DNA of 64,000 nucleotides from Adenophora triphylla var. japonica (lineage: Eukaryota > Streptophyta > Magnoliopsida > Asterales > Campanulaceae): contig JAFEMH010001489.1 in the NCBI GenBank assembly GCA_022495995.1, positions 1 to 64,000 of the forward strand. Reading direction: 5' to 3'. The notes under the pieces were generated by a model. It saw nothing but the letters and a program-made list of their open reading frames with translations. It did not search any database and had not been told where the DNA came from. The stretch's first letter is position 1; each line of letters begins with the position of its first letter. Shown here piece by piece: positions 43,932 through 53,574 of the stretch. A program made the position numbers and the translations under genes.

Positions 43932-45475
43932 TTAATCGAAAAACGATTTTCCTTTTTTCGGCGAGCGTTCATTCATGTAGGAAGAAGCAGGAGTGGCTGC
44001 TGTCTTTTGTAGGCTCAGCGTCTTTTCGAACTTGGTCCCGGCATTGACCATGGCACGGAGGTCGGGATAGAAGTGGTGGTTGATCAGGGTCCTTAGAGAC
44101 GGTTTGAGGCATGAATGAAAGATGTCCATCTGCTCTTCTTTGGAAAGCGGATCCATTATCTCACTTAGTTTCCAGTTCCACCTTTTGTAAAATTCTCCTA
44201 CGGGCTCGTCGTCCTTTTGTTCGGTGGCCTGCAGATCATGGCAGTTTGTCTCCCACTCAAGGTTGGCGCGGTACTTCTCCAAGAAGATTTCGCTGATTTG
44301 GTCCCACGTGGAGCGGTTTTCTGCCTTCACGTTGAGGAACCACCTTAATGTCGTGGATTTGAGGGAATACTAGAAGTGATCCGCCATTTGCTGTGGGGTT
44401 GCCCCTTTAGCTCTCATACCCAAGACGTAGGTGTCGATGTGGGTTTTTGGGCATTCGGTCCCATCGAACTTTTCCATCTCTGGCATTCTGAATTTTGGAG
44501 GGAGTGGGACCACCTTGCTTGGATCGGTGGGCATGAGGGAGTCCTTTCGAGAGCTGGCCAGTTTGCCTTGCATGTCCTTCATCTGTTTGATCAACCAAGC
44601 CATGTCGGGATTGGTAGGTTGAGGTGGGTTGCCATTTTCGGGGATGGAAACCGAAGATGGAGGTGGATTGGCTGATGGGATCGCCATTCGGGATTCTTGG
44701 GGAGGTAGTTGAGTGTATACCATCCCGTACCCTGGATTATTGAAATTGAGGGCGTGATTGCCCGGGCCGCTAAGGGTTGTGTTTGGGAATTGGGGAAATG
44801 TTTCATTAGCCCCAAGTGGCAGACCAGCGGGTGGTAGGTTTGAAATGTCGGGATATCCGCTTGGGATGTCTGTCCCGGGTAAACATTGGGATTTTTTGTT
44901 ATGGTTGAGAGGCTCGTATGGAGGCAGAGGATTGAATCCAGGGGGATACCGAGATGCATTGGGATCTGGCGGAGCAGGCACGATGTGCGCTGTTGATACT
45001 GAGCTTGGGGCGCAGGGCCGGGAAACTGGCCGTGCTGAGGCGGGCATATCAGAGCTGCTTGACTGATGCCTGAGTGGAGCTTTGAGCGAGAGCTGCTTTG
45101 CGTTGCTGGGATCTCGTAGATTGGCGGAGGTGGGACCTGCTGATAGATTTGAGAGATCGGGGGAGCCTGTATTTCTTCATCTTCTATGAGAATGAAGGTC
45201 CCATCTGTTTGGGGAACGGCCACGGCTCCGCGACGGCGCATGGTGTCTACGATCCAAGATTGCTGCTCTTCTTGGCGCTTCTTGAGTGTTTTGAAGGCTT
45301 GCAGCACCTCCTCCATTGTCTGGAGGTTTCTTAGTGGCGGGGTTCCGTTCCCCTCACCGTTATCTGTTGATCCCGTCATGGAGAATAGCGGACTGTGCGG
45401 ACCGCTGAACCGGAAGGGCTGTCGGACCTTGTGACCTCGATACTGAAAAGGCGGCTCCCGGGTATTCTCAATCAC
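43932..45475 (-). pseudogene. gag: TE8 gag, frameshifted
   Basis: The minus-strand frame from 45475 encodes an N-terminal region with MEEVLQAFKTLKKRQEEQQ, a probable coiled coil, then Pro-rich sequence. The frame shifts near 45050 into 45047-44370, where MPEMEKFDGTECPKTHID introduces the gag core. An in-frame TAG at 44372-44370 interrupts, and the same frame continues from 44369 to 43932 with FLEKYRANLEWE and GEFYKRWNWKLSEI. No zinc knuckle remains. It would have formed the particle; this copy cannot. Confidence 0.82.
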
Positions 45476-46379
45476 TCTCGATTCGCTGGAGGGGGTGACG
45501 GGTAAGGTTTAGACATGGGAAAGCCTTTTGGATAAAAAGGGGAAAGCTCACGTGACATGCGGTTTCCGCTTTTATTTATTTATTTTTTTTTGTTGTTTTA
45601 ATTTACTTAAAATAGTGTTTTCTCATAATCCTAAGTAGGTTGGAAAAGATTGCTCTTCTTTTTCGCCACTATGCTAGGTCTTGGGTCAGTGGAGACCATC
45701 TGTGCGGCTATAAGCCCCTCGTTTTGCACCTGTATTTCGACATCCCGGGGTGGACAGCCCGGGCGAGGGTCCTATAGGGCAAGCGGTTTCCACCGGCCTA
45801 AAAGAAAAATCGAACCTAAGGACTGAGCCTGTCATGTTCGTTTTAATGCGTTAGCCATGTGAATAGTGAGCCGAGCCGGCCCTTGAGTCAAGATTTGGTC
45901 GAGAGTTCGGCATGACCTCTCTTTACTTTGCTTGCGCAAGGGATCTGTGACGTTAGGCGTTGACTGGGTCATATCTTCATGGCTTGACGTATTAAAGGCT
46001 TGATGACATGGTGTCATGTGGGCATGGATGTATATCCGGGACGGAACATCGTCTGGGTGTAGCTTCGAAAATCAAGATCAGGTCAAGATTTTAGCATGAC
46101 CTTTCATCGCTTTGCTTGCGCAAGGGATCTTGAGTTCCGAGCTTCGACTCAGAAAATGGCCGGCATGGGATATGTATCCAGGCTGTATGACACGGACCGG
46201 GTAAAAACCAACCGAATCTGGACAGAGTGTGATGAAAGCGTGCATGGTTGACACTGGCTAGGATGGGATGTTTGGAATGATCCTATGCGCGTCCGAGAGG
46301 CGTAGGAAGGCCAAATGAACTACAACTAAGACCACCCCGGGTTAAGGGTTGTAGTGTGCAGTGTATCCGAGGCAGCAGC
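45476..46379 (-). other. TE8 5' leader (part)
   Basis: Noncoding. Two related modules each carry the palindrome CTTGCGCAAG (45931-45940 and 46115-46124) next to TCAAGATTTT and GCATGACCT. TE9 has the same pair. The first about 330 bp of the leader, up to the primer site, are missing. Confidence 0.7.
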
Positions 46380-47846
46380 TGTAAGTACCCCAATCTGGAT
46401 CACCCTCTTCTGAGCACATGGGAAATACCGCAGACTCAGAAACGCAGTCTCGAAGACCTTTGACACTCAAAACCCCCAAAAACCCCCATCCAAACCAAGG
46501 GAGGAACCTTTCTGGGATAAAAAAGGACAAAAGGACCTTTTGGGAATTTTTCAGAAATCAGAAAAGCATAAATGGTCCGTACGGACCTCTTTGCTGCAAT
46601 GATTACTGAATCCCCTTAAAGTCCAATATATTCCCTCAAATCCCGGAGAACATCATTATTGGAATGCATGGTTGGTCCGTACGGACCTTATTGCATGACA
46701 TATTGGTCCGTACGGACCTTCTTGTCACCAGACACCATAATTGTTGAATCTTCTTAAAGTCCACATATTCCCTCAAATCGAGGAAAACCAAAAATTTGGA
46801 TTACCTAAGAGGTCCGTACGGACCTCTTTACAGTTTTCCCTACACTATAAATAGAGGGCTCCCCCTCCCTCATTTCACACATCTCCCTCTTCTCTCCTCT
46901 CCCCCCAGCCTTCAGGCATCCCTCTAAGACCCTTCGGGGCACTCCCGGCCCCTTTCGGATCCTTACGAGGCCTTCCGAGCCCCCTCACGGTGCTCTGAAG
47001 CCTCTCCGAGCGCTCCCGCGCTGCCCCGAGGCACTCTCGAGGTACTCTGAGGCCCCTCGTGGTACTCCGAGGCCTTACCAGGTCTTTCTTGAGGCGTTTC
47101 GGCTCTTTCCGAGTCAAACCGGCGATCCCGGCCCACGCCGAACCTCTGCCCGAATCCAACCAACGATTCCAACCCACGCCGAAACTCTGCCCGAGTGATC
47201 CCTGCGATCCCAACGCACGCCGAACCTCTGCCCGAACGCAACCTACAATCCCGACGCACGCCGAAACTCTGTCCGCAGATAACCGGCTCCTCCCGAAGCA
47301 ATCTCGGTCCGTACCGGAACACTATTCCATCCTCAAACACTATTCCCCAGCGGAAGACAGACACGAACCAACATTGGTAAGGCTTCCTTCCTACACTATT
47401 TCAATACATTTCAATAAGCAGTGTACAATGTAGACATCCGATACAGCATGCATTTTTAAAAAGCACATACACACACACACAACAGTTAAAGAATATTAGG
47501 GGTATCCGAAAGACTCGTTTTTACGAGGCGACTCGGGTGAGCTCTAAGATTCTAATATTCTCTTCCCGAGGAGTCATCTGACCTTCGAACTCAAAATCTC
47601 ATCACACAAAAATAGTTTATTTTTAAACTGATGCCCTTTTTCAATGTTTTGGGCTTAATAAAAACGGCGTGGCGACTCTACAAAGCAAAAACACGGCGAG
47701 ACACCTCCCAACTACCGCAAAATGGAATAAGCCAGATGCCGGGGCGCGAACGCGCTGCCTATCGGATCCGAGCCATTTTCGAAACGCGACGACAATACGA
47801 GATGCCGGGGGCCCCCCGAGCGCGAGCCGGATCCCGGGTAATCTCA
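46380..47846 (+). repeat. TE9 5' LTR (1467 bp)
   Basis: Starts TGTAAGTACCCCAATCTGG and ends GGGTAATCTCA. Four GGTCCGTACGGACC palindromes: 46574-46587, 46674-46687, 46705-46718 and a perfect 22-bp one at 46807-46828. TATAAATA follows at 46846-46853. A GC-rich tandem segment lies at about 47120-47280. Primer-site echo TGGCGACTC is at 47670-47678, 170 bp before the LTR end. Confidence 0.9.
46574..46853 (+). promoter_or_regulatory. TE9 LTR palindrome cluster and TATA box
   Basis: Four copies of one perfect palindrome within 251 bp, the last ending 17 bp before TATAAATA. Same motif as in TE4. Confidence 0.65.
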
Positions 47847-47848
47847 GT

Positions 47849-47867
47849 TGGCGACTCCGCTGGGGAC
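47849..47867 (+). other. TE9 primer-binding site
   Basis: TGGCGACTCCGCTGGGGAC, 2 bp after the LTR; near-identical to TE2 and TE3. Confidence 0.85.
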
Positions 47868-49184
47868 ATTTTGTTTTAAAAACTTTTAAACAAAACAAAA
47901 GATTTTTAAAACGATGATGAGGGTCAAACTTTCATTTTACCCCTTTCTTTAACTGTTGTGTGTGTGTGCATGTGCTTTACTCTTTATTTTACAAAAAAAA
48001 AAAAAATACAAAAAAAAATGCATCAATATACATTTGTGCATACATTTAAAATTCTTTGAAAAACTTCTGTTTTACTCAGAAAAAGAATTTTAGAGACCGC
48101 ATACTACGCGCACTGCTGCCTCGGTTACACCGCACGCTACTCGCACTGCTGCCTCGGTTACACCGCACACTACGCGCACTGCTGCCTCGGATACACTGGA
48201 CACTACAACCCTCAACCCGGAGTGGTCTCAGTTGCAGTCCGTTTGGTCTTCCTAGGCCTCTTGGACGCGCACGGGATCATTCCAAACATCCCATCCTAGC
48301 CAAGCGTCAACCCTGCACGTTTGAGTCTTGAGTCACACTCTGTCCAGACTCGGTTGGTTTTTACCCAGTCCGTGTCATACAGCCTGGATACATATCCCAT
48401 GCCGGCCATTTTCTGAGTCGAAGCTCGGAATTCAAGATCCCTTGCGCAAGAAAAGCGATGAAAGGTCATGCTAAAATCTTGACCCGATCTTGATTTTCCG
48501 AAGCTACACCCAGACGATGTTCCGTCCCGGATATACATCCATGCTCACATGACACCATGTCATCAAGCCTTTAATACGTCAGCCATGACGATATGACCCA
48601 GCCAACACCTAACGTCACAGATCCCTTGCGCAAGCAAGGTAAAGAAAGGTCATGCCGAACTCTTGACCTGATCTTGACTCAATAGCCGGCTCGGTTCGCT
48701 ATTCACATGGCTAACGCATTAAAACGAACATGACAGGCTCGGTCCTTAGGTTCAATTTTTCTTTTAGGCCGGTGGAAACCGCTTGCCCTATAGGACCCTC
48801 ACCCGGGGCTGTCCACCCTGGGATGTCGAAATAAAGGTGCAAAACGAGGGGCTTATAGCCGCACAGATGGTCTCCACTGATCCAGGATCTAGCATAGTTG
48901 CGAAAAAGAAGAGCAATCTTTTCCAACCTACCTAGGACTCTGAGAAAACACGTTTTAAGTAAATTAAAACAACAAAAAAAATATAAAAAAAAGAACGGAA
49001 ACCGCATGTCACGTGAGTTTTCCCCCTTTATCCAAAAGGCCTTCCCGTGTCTAAACCTTGCCCGTCACCCCCTCCAGCGAACCGAGAGTGATCGAGAATA
49101 CCCAGAAACTACTTTCCCCATGTCAAAGCCGCAAGGTCCAACATCCTTCCCACCGCAGTCACCAGGGCAGTCCGTCAGCTCCCC
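47868..49184 (+). other. TE9 5' leader
   Basis: Noncoding. A-rich stretch 47990-48020, three 33-bp units with CACTGCTGCCTCGG at about 48105-48190, then two CTTGCGCAAG modules at 48441-48450 and 48625-48634. The part from about 48180 on is an inverted match of the TE8 leader. Confidence 0.7.
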
Positions 49185-50095
49185 ATGGCCAAGTCAGTGG
49201 ATAACAACGAGGAAAATGGGACCTTACCCCCAAGAAATTTCCCAACATTGGAAGAAGTTTGGCAGGTCCTCATGGCTATTGAGAAACGCCAAGGTGAACA
49301 ACAAGCCTGGATTAAAGGTGCCATGCACCACTTCGGGACATTAGCCACCCAACTACCTGGGGCTTCCAAAGTCATGCCTACTCCTGCAGCTTCTAACGTC
49401 TCTCATTGTCTCCTAGAAGTCAACCTGTTGCCCTCGTACGAGCCATGCAGTTACGATATAAAGCCACAATACCTCTCGAGGGAAGACATGCCCATTCAGC
49501 ATCCTGAGGTCCCGGTACCACCGCCGAACAATGAACACATCTGGTGGGACGTCTGCGATTGCACCGCTTGTCTGGAAATGGAATTCCAAGATGAAATGAA
49601 CGAGGGCTGCCCTCGAAGAAAGAAGAAACCCTATTCTCAACAAAAGCTAAAGAAGAGGTACGAATCCGGTGACCCCACAGTCGGAACCCTCGGAGAACCC
49701 TCAGGAAAGTTTGACTACTACGTCATCTACTCCAGCAAATCTCCTAAGCCTAGCTCTGCACAAGGCCACGGCAACATCTGCGCCATGATCAGCTGGGACG
49801 AGCTCTGCACCGCCACCAACGGCCCGAAGGTCCAAATACCCCAACCCCTGTCTTGGGAGGATCTCAAAGCCACTGTCGAGCTTCCACAAGAGCTATGACG
49901 GTGAACGAATTGAAATGCGCAGTATGGCCCTACGCCAACCAAGGCCCTCCCATTAAAGAGATAGGAGAGACGAGCAAAGCATCAGAGCCAGAGGTGAACG
50001 TTCTGACACGTTCCGGTCAAATCCCGACGAATCCTCCACGGGCAGACAAAAGGCCAACCATACCTGAGCCACGAAAGCTGAAGATCCTGTCTTAA
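49185..50095 (+). pseudogene. gag: TE9 gag remnant, core missing
   Basis: The ATG at 49185 opens 237 codons. The start (ENGTLPPRNFPTLEEVWQ, RQGEQQAWI) matches TE8 gag, but the KFDGT-type gag core is not found. The frame jumps to a Lys/Arg-rich segment and ISWDELCTA, the region normally between gag and protease, implying an internal deletion. It stops at 49896-49898; the following sequence is open in another frame to 50095 with NVLTRSGQ. Not functional as gag. Confidence 0.7.
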
Positions 50096-51078
50096 CTCAG
50101 CTCAAGCGTACTCAGGCTAACATCTCGCTCTGGTCTTTACTCACTTCATCTTACCCGCACAAACTCAAGTTGGAAGAAAGTCTGGCCCATACCATGGTTC
50201 CCATCACCGTGACACCTGATGAAGCGGTTCAGATGATCAGCAATGTTAATTACAGCAACATCATCACTTTCACGGAGCTCGACCTCCCAAAATTTGGGGC
50301 TGACCACAATGAGCCTCTCTACATAACAGTTCAACTAGACGAGCGCCGTCTCCCTTGAGTCTTGGTAGATGGGGGATCATCCATGAACGTCCTTCCATCC
50401 AAAATGATGGATTTGCTAGGGATCAAAGCAACTGATCTGAAACCCTCAACTCAGGCAATTAAGGCATACGACTCAACGTCTCGCCCAGTCTTAGGAATAG
50501 CCACCTTGAACCTATGGTTCGGAAAGCAGATGGTCCCGACCGACTTCCAAGTCATCGACATCCCGATCACATTCACTGCCATTTTGGGACGCCCTTGGCT
50601 ACACCAGATCAATGGGGTGGCATCCACCCTCCATCAATGCGTAAAGTTCGTCCAAGGAACAGATCTAACCATCATCTACGGTGATAGCATAGTCACCGAA
50701 GGGACCGACACAAGCAGCGTCCCGGTTTTAGAGATCAAACACGACGATGATGGCATGATGCTAACAGGGTTCACCATCGAAAGCCCAAAGGCCCAGGTGT
50801 GCCACATAGATCTGCCTTTGATTTGGGACAAGATCCCTCCCCCGATGAAAATGATGAAGCACATGAACTACATCCCGGGGCTCGGTTTGGGAAAACGCCA
50901 TCAGGGTACCCAACAAATCATCAATATCAAAGAGCAGAATACCCTCCATGGCCTGGGATACATTCCTACTCCCGAACACATTGCGGAAGACAAACGAGCT
51001 GCACGAAAATGCTCCGCCGATAATGTTGGTCCCAAAGGTGGCAACAAGGGTGAAAATACAGCTAGAGGGGGGGGGTGA
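50096..51078 (+). pseudogene. TE9 protease with G-patch-like tail
   Basis: In-frame TGA at 50356-50358 sits just before the protease motif V-D-G-G-S-S (50362-50380), the form of the active site used by Ogre-like proteases instead of DSGA. ILGRPWLH follows, typical of the flap/core end. Downstream NYIPGLGLGK and HQG look like a G-patch motif, an RNA-binding segment seen after some retroviral proteases. From 51024 the frame reads into the TE10 LTR, so the C-terminal residues are foreign. Confidence 0.78.
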
Positions 51079-52458
51079 ATAGCTGTTACAAATTTTTCGC
51101 CCTCTTTTAAAAACTAAACCTCTTGCTTACAAAATCCTCTTGCAGTTAATAATAGACTGCAAGTGATGATGTAAAATGCACAGCGGAATAATAGAGTGTA
51201 AAGCGGTTTTGAGATGCGGTTTGTAAAATGCGGTTTTGGTGGTGCGGTTTTGTTGAGAGCAGTTTTACAAACACGTGTGTTTTGACTATGTTAACTCCAA
51301 ACACTATTTCACAATAATGGATAGCTAAATAAAGATCAAACAGAGACAAAGATAAATAATTAGCAAGCACAAGAAATATAAATGCAGAAAGTAAGAACAC
51401 GCTATTTGGAGTGGTTCAATCGATAAACGATCTACGTCCACTACCAAGATGGTTAGTCTTGGATTTCTAAGAGAGATTTTATATTAAGTATTGCAAGATT
51501 ACAAAGTACAATAAAATCTTTGCTATGAAGAACAAATCCAAAACTATAACCAGTGTATCTCAAGTGTTTAATCTATGTGATTAAAACAAGTGAGGTGAGT
51601 GTGTGAGAACAAGATCAAGGCTCTTTAATTCTGTGAGATATAGAGCTCAATGATTCTTGAAAGTGTTAAGGCTTGATTTAAGGGCCGGGGAATATTTCTT
51701 GAAGTTTGAAGATGAAGATTCAAAGGGTTGAATAATTTCTGGGTAGAGCTTCAGCTTCTATGAACACAGTACTTTCAAATTCTCAAGCAATCTTCAAATG
51801 GTGAAGATTAGGGGTATTTATACCCAAGCATCAAGAAACTAGCCGTTGGATACAGCTGTTGTAAGGACAGTACTTGATGCAATCCTATTGGTCCACAAAG
51901 AACCACTTTTGTCCTTTGGTACAGCTTGCTGAGATAAAGGCGATCGGGCTCCACCGCAAGCAATGAGGTTAGGACACTGTCACCTTTTCAAGATCCTTGC
52001 GGATCTTTTCTAACATTGAATCACGTGACAAGATATGGTGGTTGACTTTTGATATTGCTGACGTGGATTCCAACGGATAAAAAGTTGTTCACTTCAAGTA
52101 GCCAATCATTGGATGCGGTTGGTGAGACGCGGTTAGGAATGTGCGGTTTGCTACACCATGAGGTTGCTTAGATGCGGTTGGTTCAAATAGGCAGATTCAA
52201 GGTGGAACTACACTTGCGGTTACAGGTGCGGTTCATAGGGCGGTTTTGAATACTGCTGGAACTGCAACCTTGCTTCCAATGAATCTAGTGCCAGTCTTCA
52301 AGCCTAAGATTAACCTATTCTATAAAATGGACTTAGCTAAAAAAATTGAAGTCTAAGCTTCATTACATAGGGTCCTAAAGTCCTTAAAATAGATAGGAGG
52401 TTATGGTATCAATCAAATCTAATACAAAATAGGAGGGTTAAAACATGCATACCCAACA
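51024..52458 (-). repeat. TE10 3' LTR (1435 bp)
   Basis: On minus it starts TGTTGGGTATGCATG and ends TTGGGACCAACA. GCGGTT clusters lie at 51200-51260 and 52110-52250. Left flank bases GATAA (51019-51023) are the candidate target duplication; the other side is outside the window. Confidence 0.9.
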
Positions 52459-52475
52459 ATCTCCCCCTATTTGAT
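52459..52475 (-). other. TE10 polypurine tract
   Basis: On minus, ATCAAATAGGGGGAGAT directly precedes TGTTGG. This is the standard Sirevirus form. Confidence 0.9.
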
Positions 52476-53574
52476 TGATGCCATTACCTACTATAACTAA
52501 AGCAAACATTGTACTTGGTAAAAACATGTCCATAAGAATTAACATGGTAATTCATGTCCCAAGTCAATGCACACACTTAGCTTAAGCTATAGATTTCTAT
52601 ACTATCTGAAAGTTAAATACTTACAATATGGAAGGTATAGAAATGCATTCAGTGCACTTAAGAAATTGTGAGTTTAAGTTCAAAGTGCGGTTTAAACTGA
52701 ATGTTTAAACATCAATTCAAAATAGTGATTTTAAGTTAGAAAATATTTGAATGAGGTTATAAACCATAAGAGGTTTCATTGTTCTACAAACAAGCAGTTT
52801 GATATGAACAAGGTTTTGGAACCAATGATGCATTTTTCATTACTACCAATGCGGTTACACTTACAATGGTAGAGAAGCAAAATACAAAGGTTTCAAAAAA
52901 GAAGAAAGTTGGACAAAAATACATGGAGTGCGGTCCAACAAAACAAAAAGGAGTTCAGCAAAAAGGATAAAGGAATTACAAAAGAGAAATCCTAATGCGC
53001 GCGGTTGATGATGCGGTTGATGATGGCGCGGTTGATGTTGATGGCGTGCTTGCTCTCTAGGTTGATTGACTTCTTCTTTGGGGGCATTGCGGTTACGAAG
53101 GTCGAAGGTGAGCTTTCACCTCGATATTTCTTACGAGGGCTCTAAGGTCTTCAACCGTCTAGCAAGGGTAGTCTCAACTGTTCGTAGTGCGGTTACTGAT
53201 TCGGCGGCGGTTCCAACGGCATCAACGGATCTAGTGTTTCCATCAACACTCTCCTTGATCGAGTAGTGAATCCTTCAATGCGGGCCTTCAAAGAATTGTA
53301 GAAGGTGAAGATCTCATTACGGATGGCCACCGTTTGAGTAGATAGAGCATCTCTCAAAGGTTCTGAGTCAACTTGATTACATCAGATTTGACTTCAATTC
53401 TTTGATGGAGTTGTCAATTTTAAGGTTGAAGCACTGCTTTGAGGTTCTCAAACCGAAGGAAATATCACCGTCAAAAGTCTTTACTGCTCTTTGATCTTGT
53501 CTCCCACTATGTTGAGATCAACATTGATTCTATCTTTTAGGGAGTCCAGTTCATTGAAAATTTTGAGTACGAGG
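52476..53574 (-). other. TE10 3' noncoding region
   Basis: Between the 3' gene and the polypurine tract. Many GCGGTT copies, particularly 53000-53060; the part 53100-53574 may be the decayed C-terminus of the 3' gene (coiled-coil-like composition), but the frame is unclear. Confidence 0.5.

Larger units (their letters stand above)
43926..46379 (-). mobile_element. TE8: minus-strand gag and leader fragment
   Basis: Gag (45475-43932) and about 900 bp of leader on minus. The leader matches that of TE9 (48180-49150) in opposite orientation, so TE8 and TE9 are related. TE9 begins exactly where TE8 leader stops (46379/46380), which suggests TE9 inserted into TE8. TE7 adjoins the other side. Confidence 0.75.
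46380..51023 (+). mobile_element. TE9: 5' half of a Tat-type element, interrupted by TE10
   Basis: 5' LTR, primer site, leader, gag and protease in order on +. The 3' part is separated by the copia element TE10, which starts at 51024 inside the region after the protease. Its LTR belongs to the same family as TE4. Confidence 0.87.
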
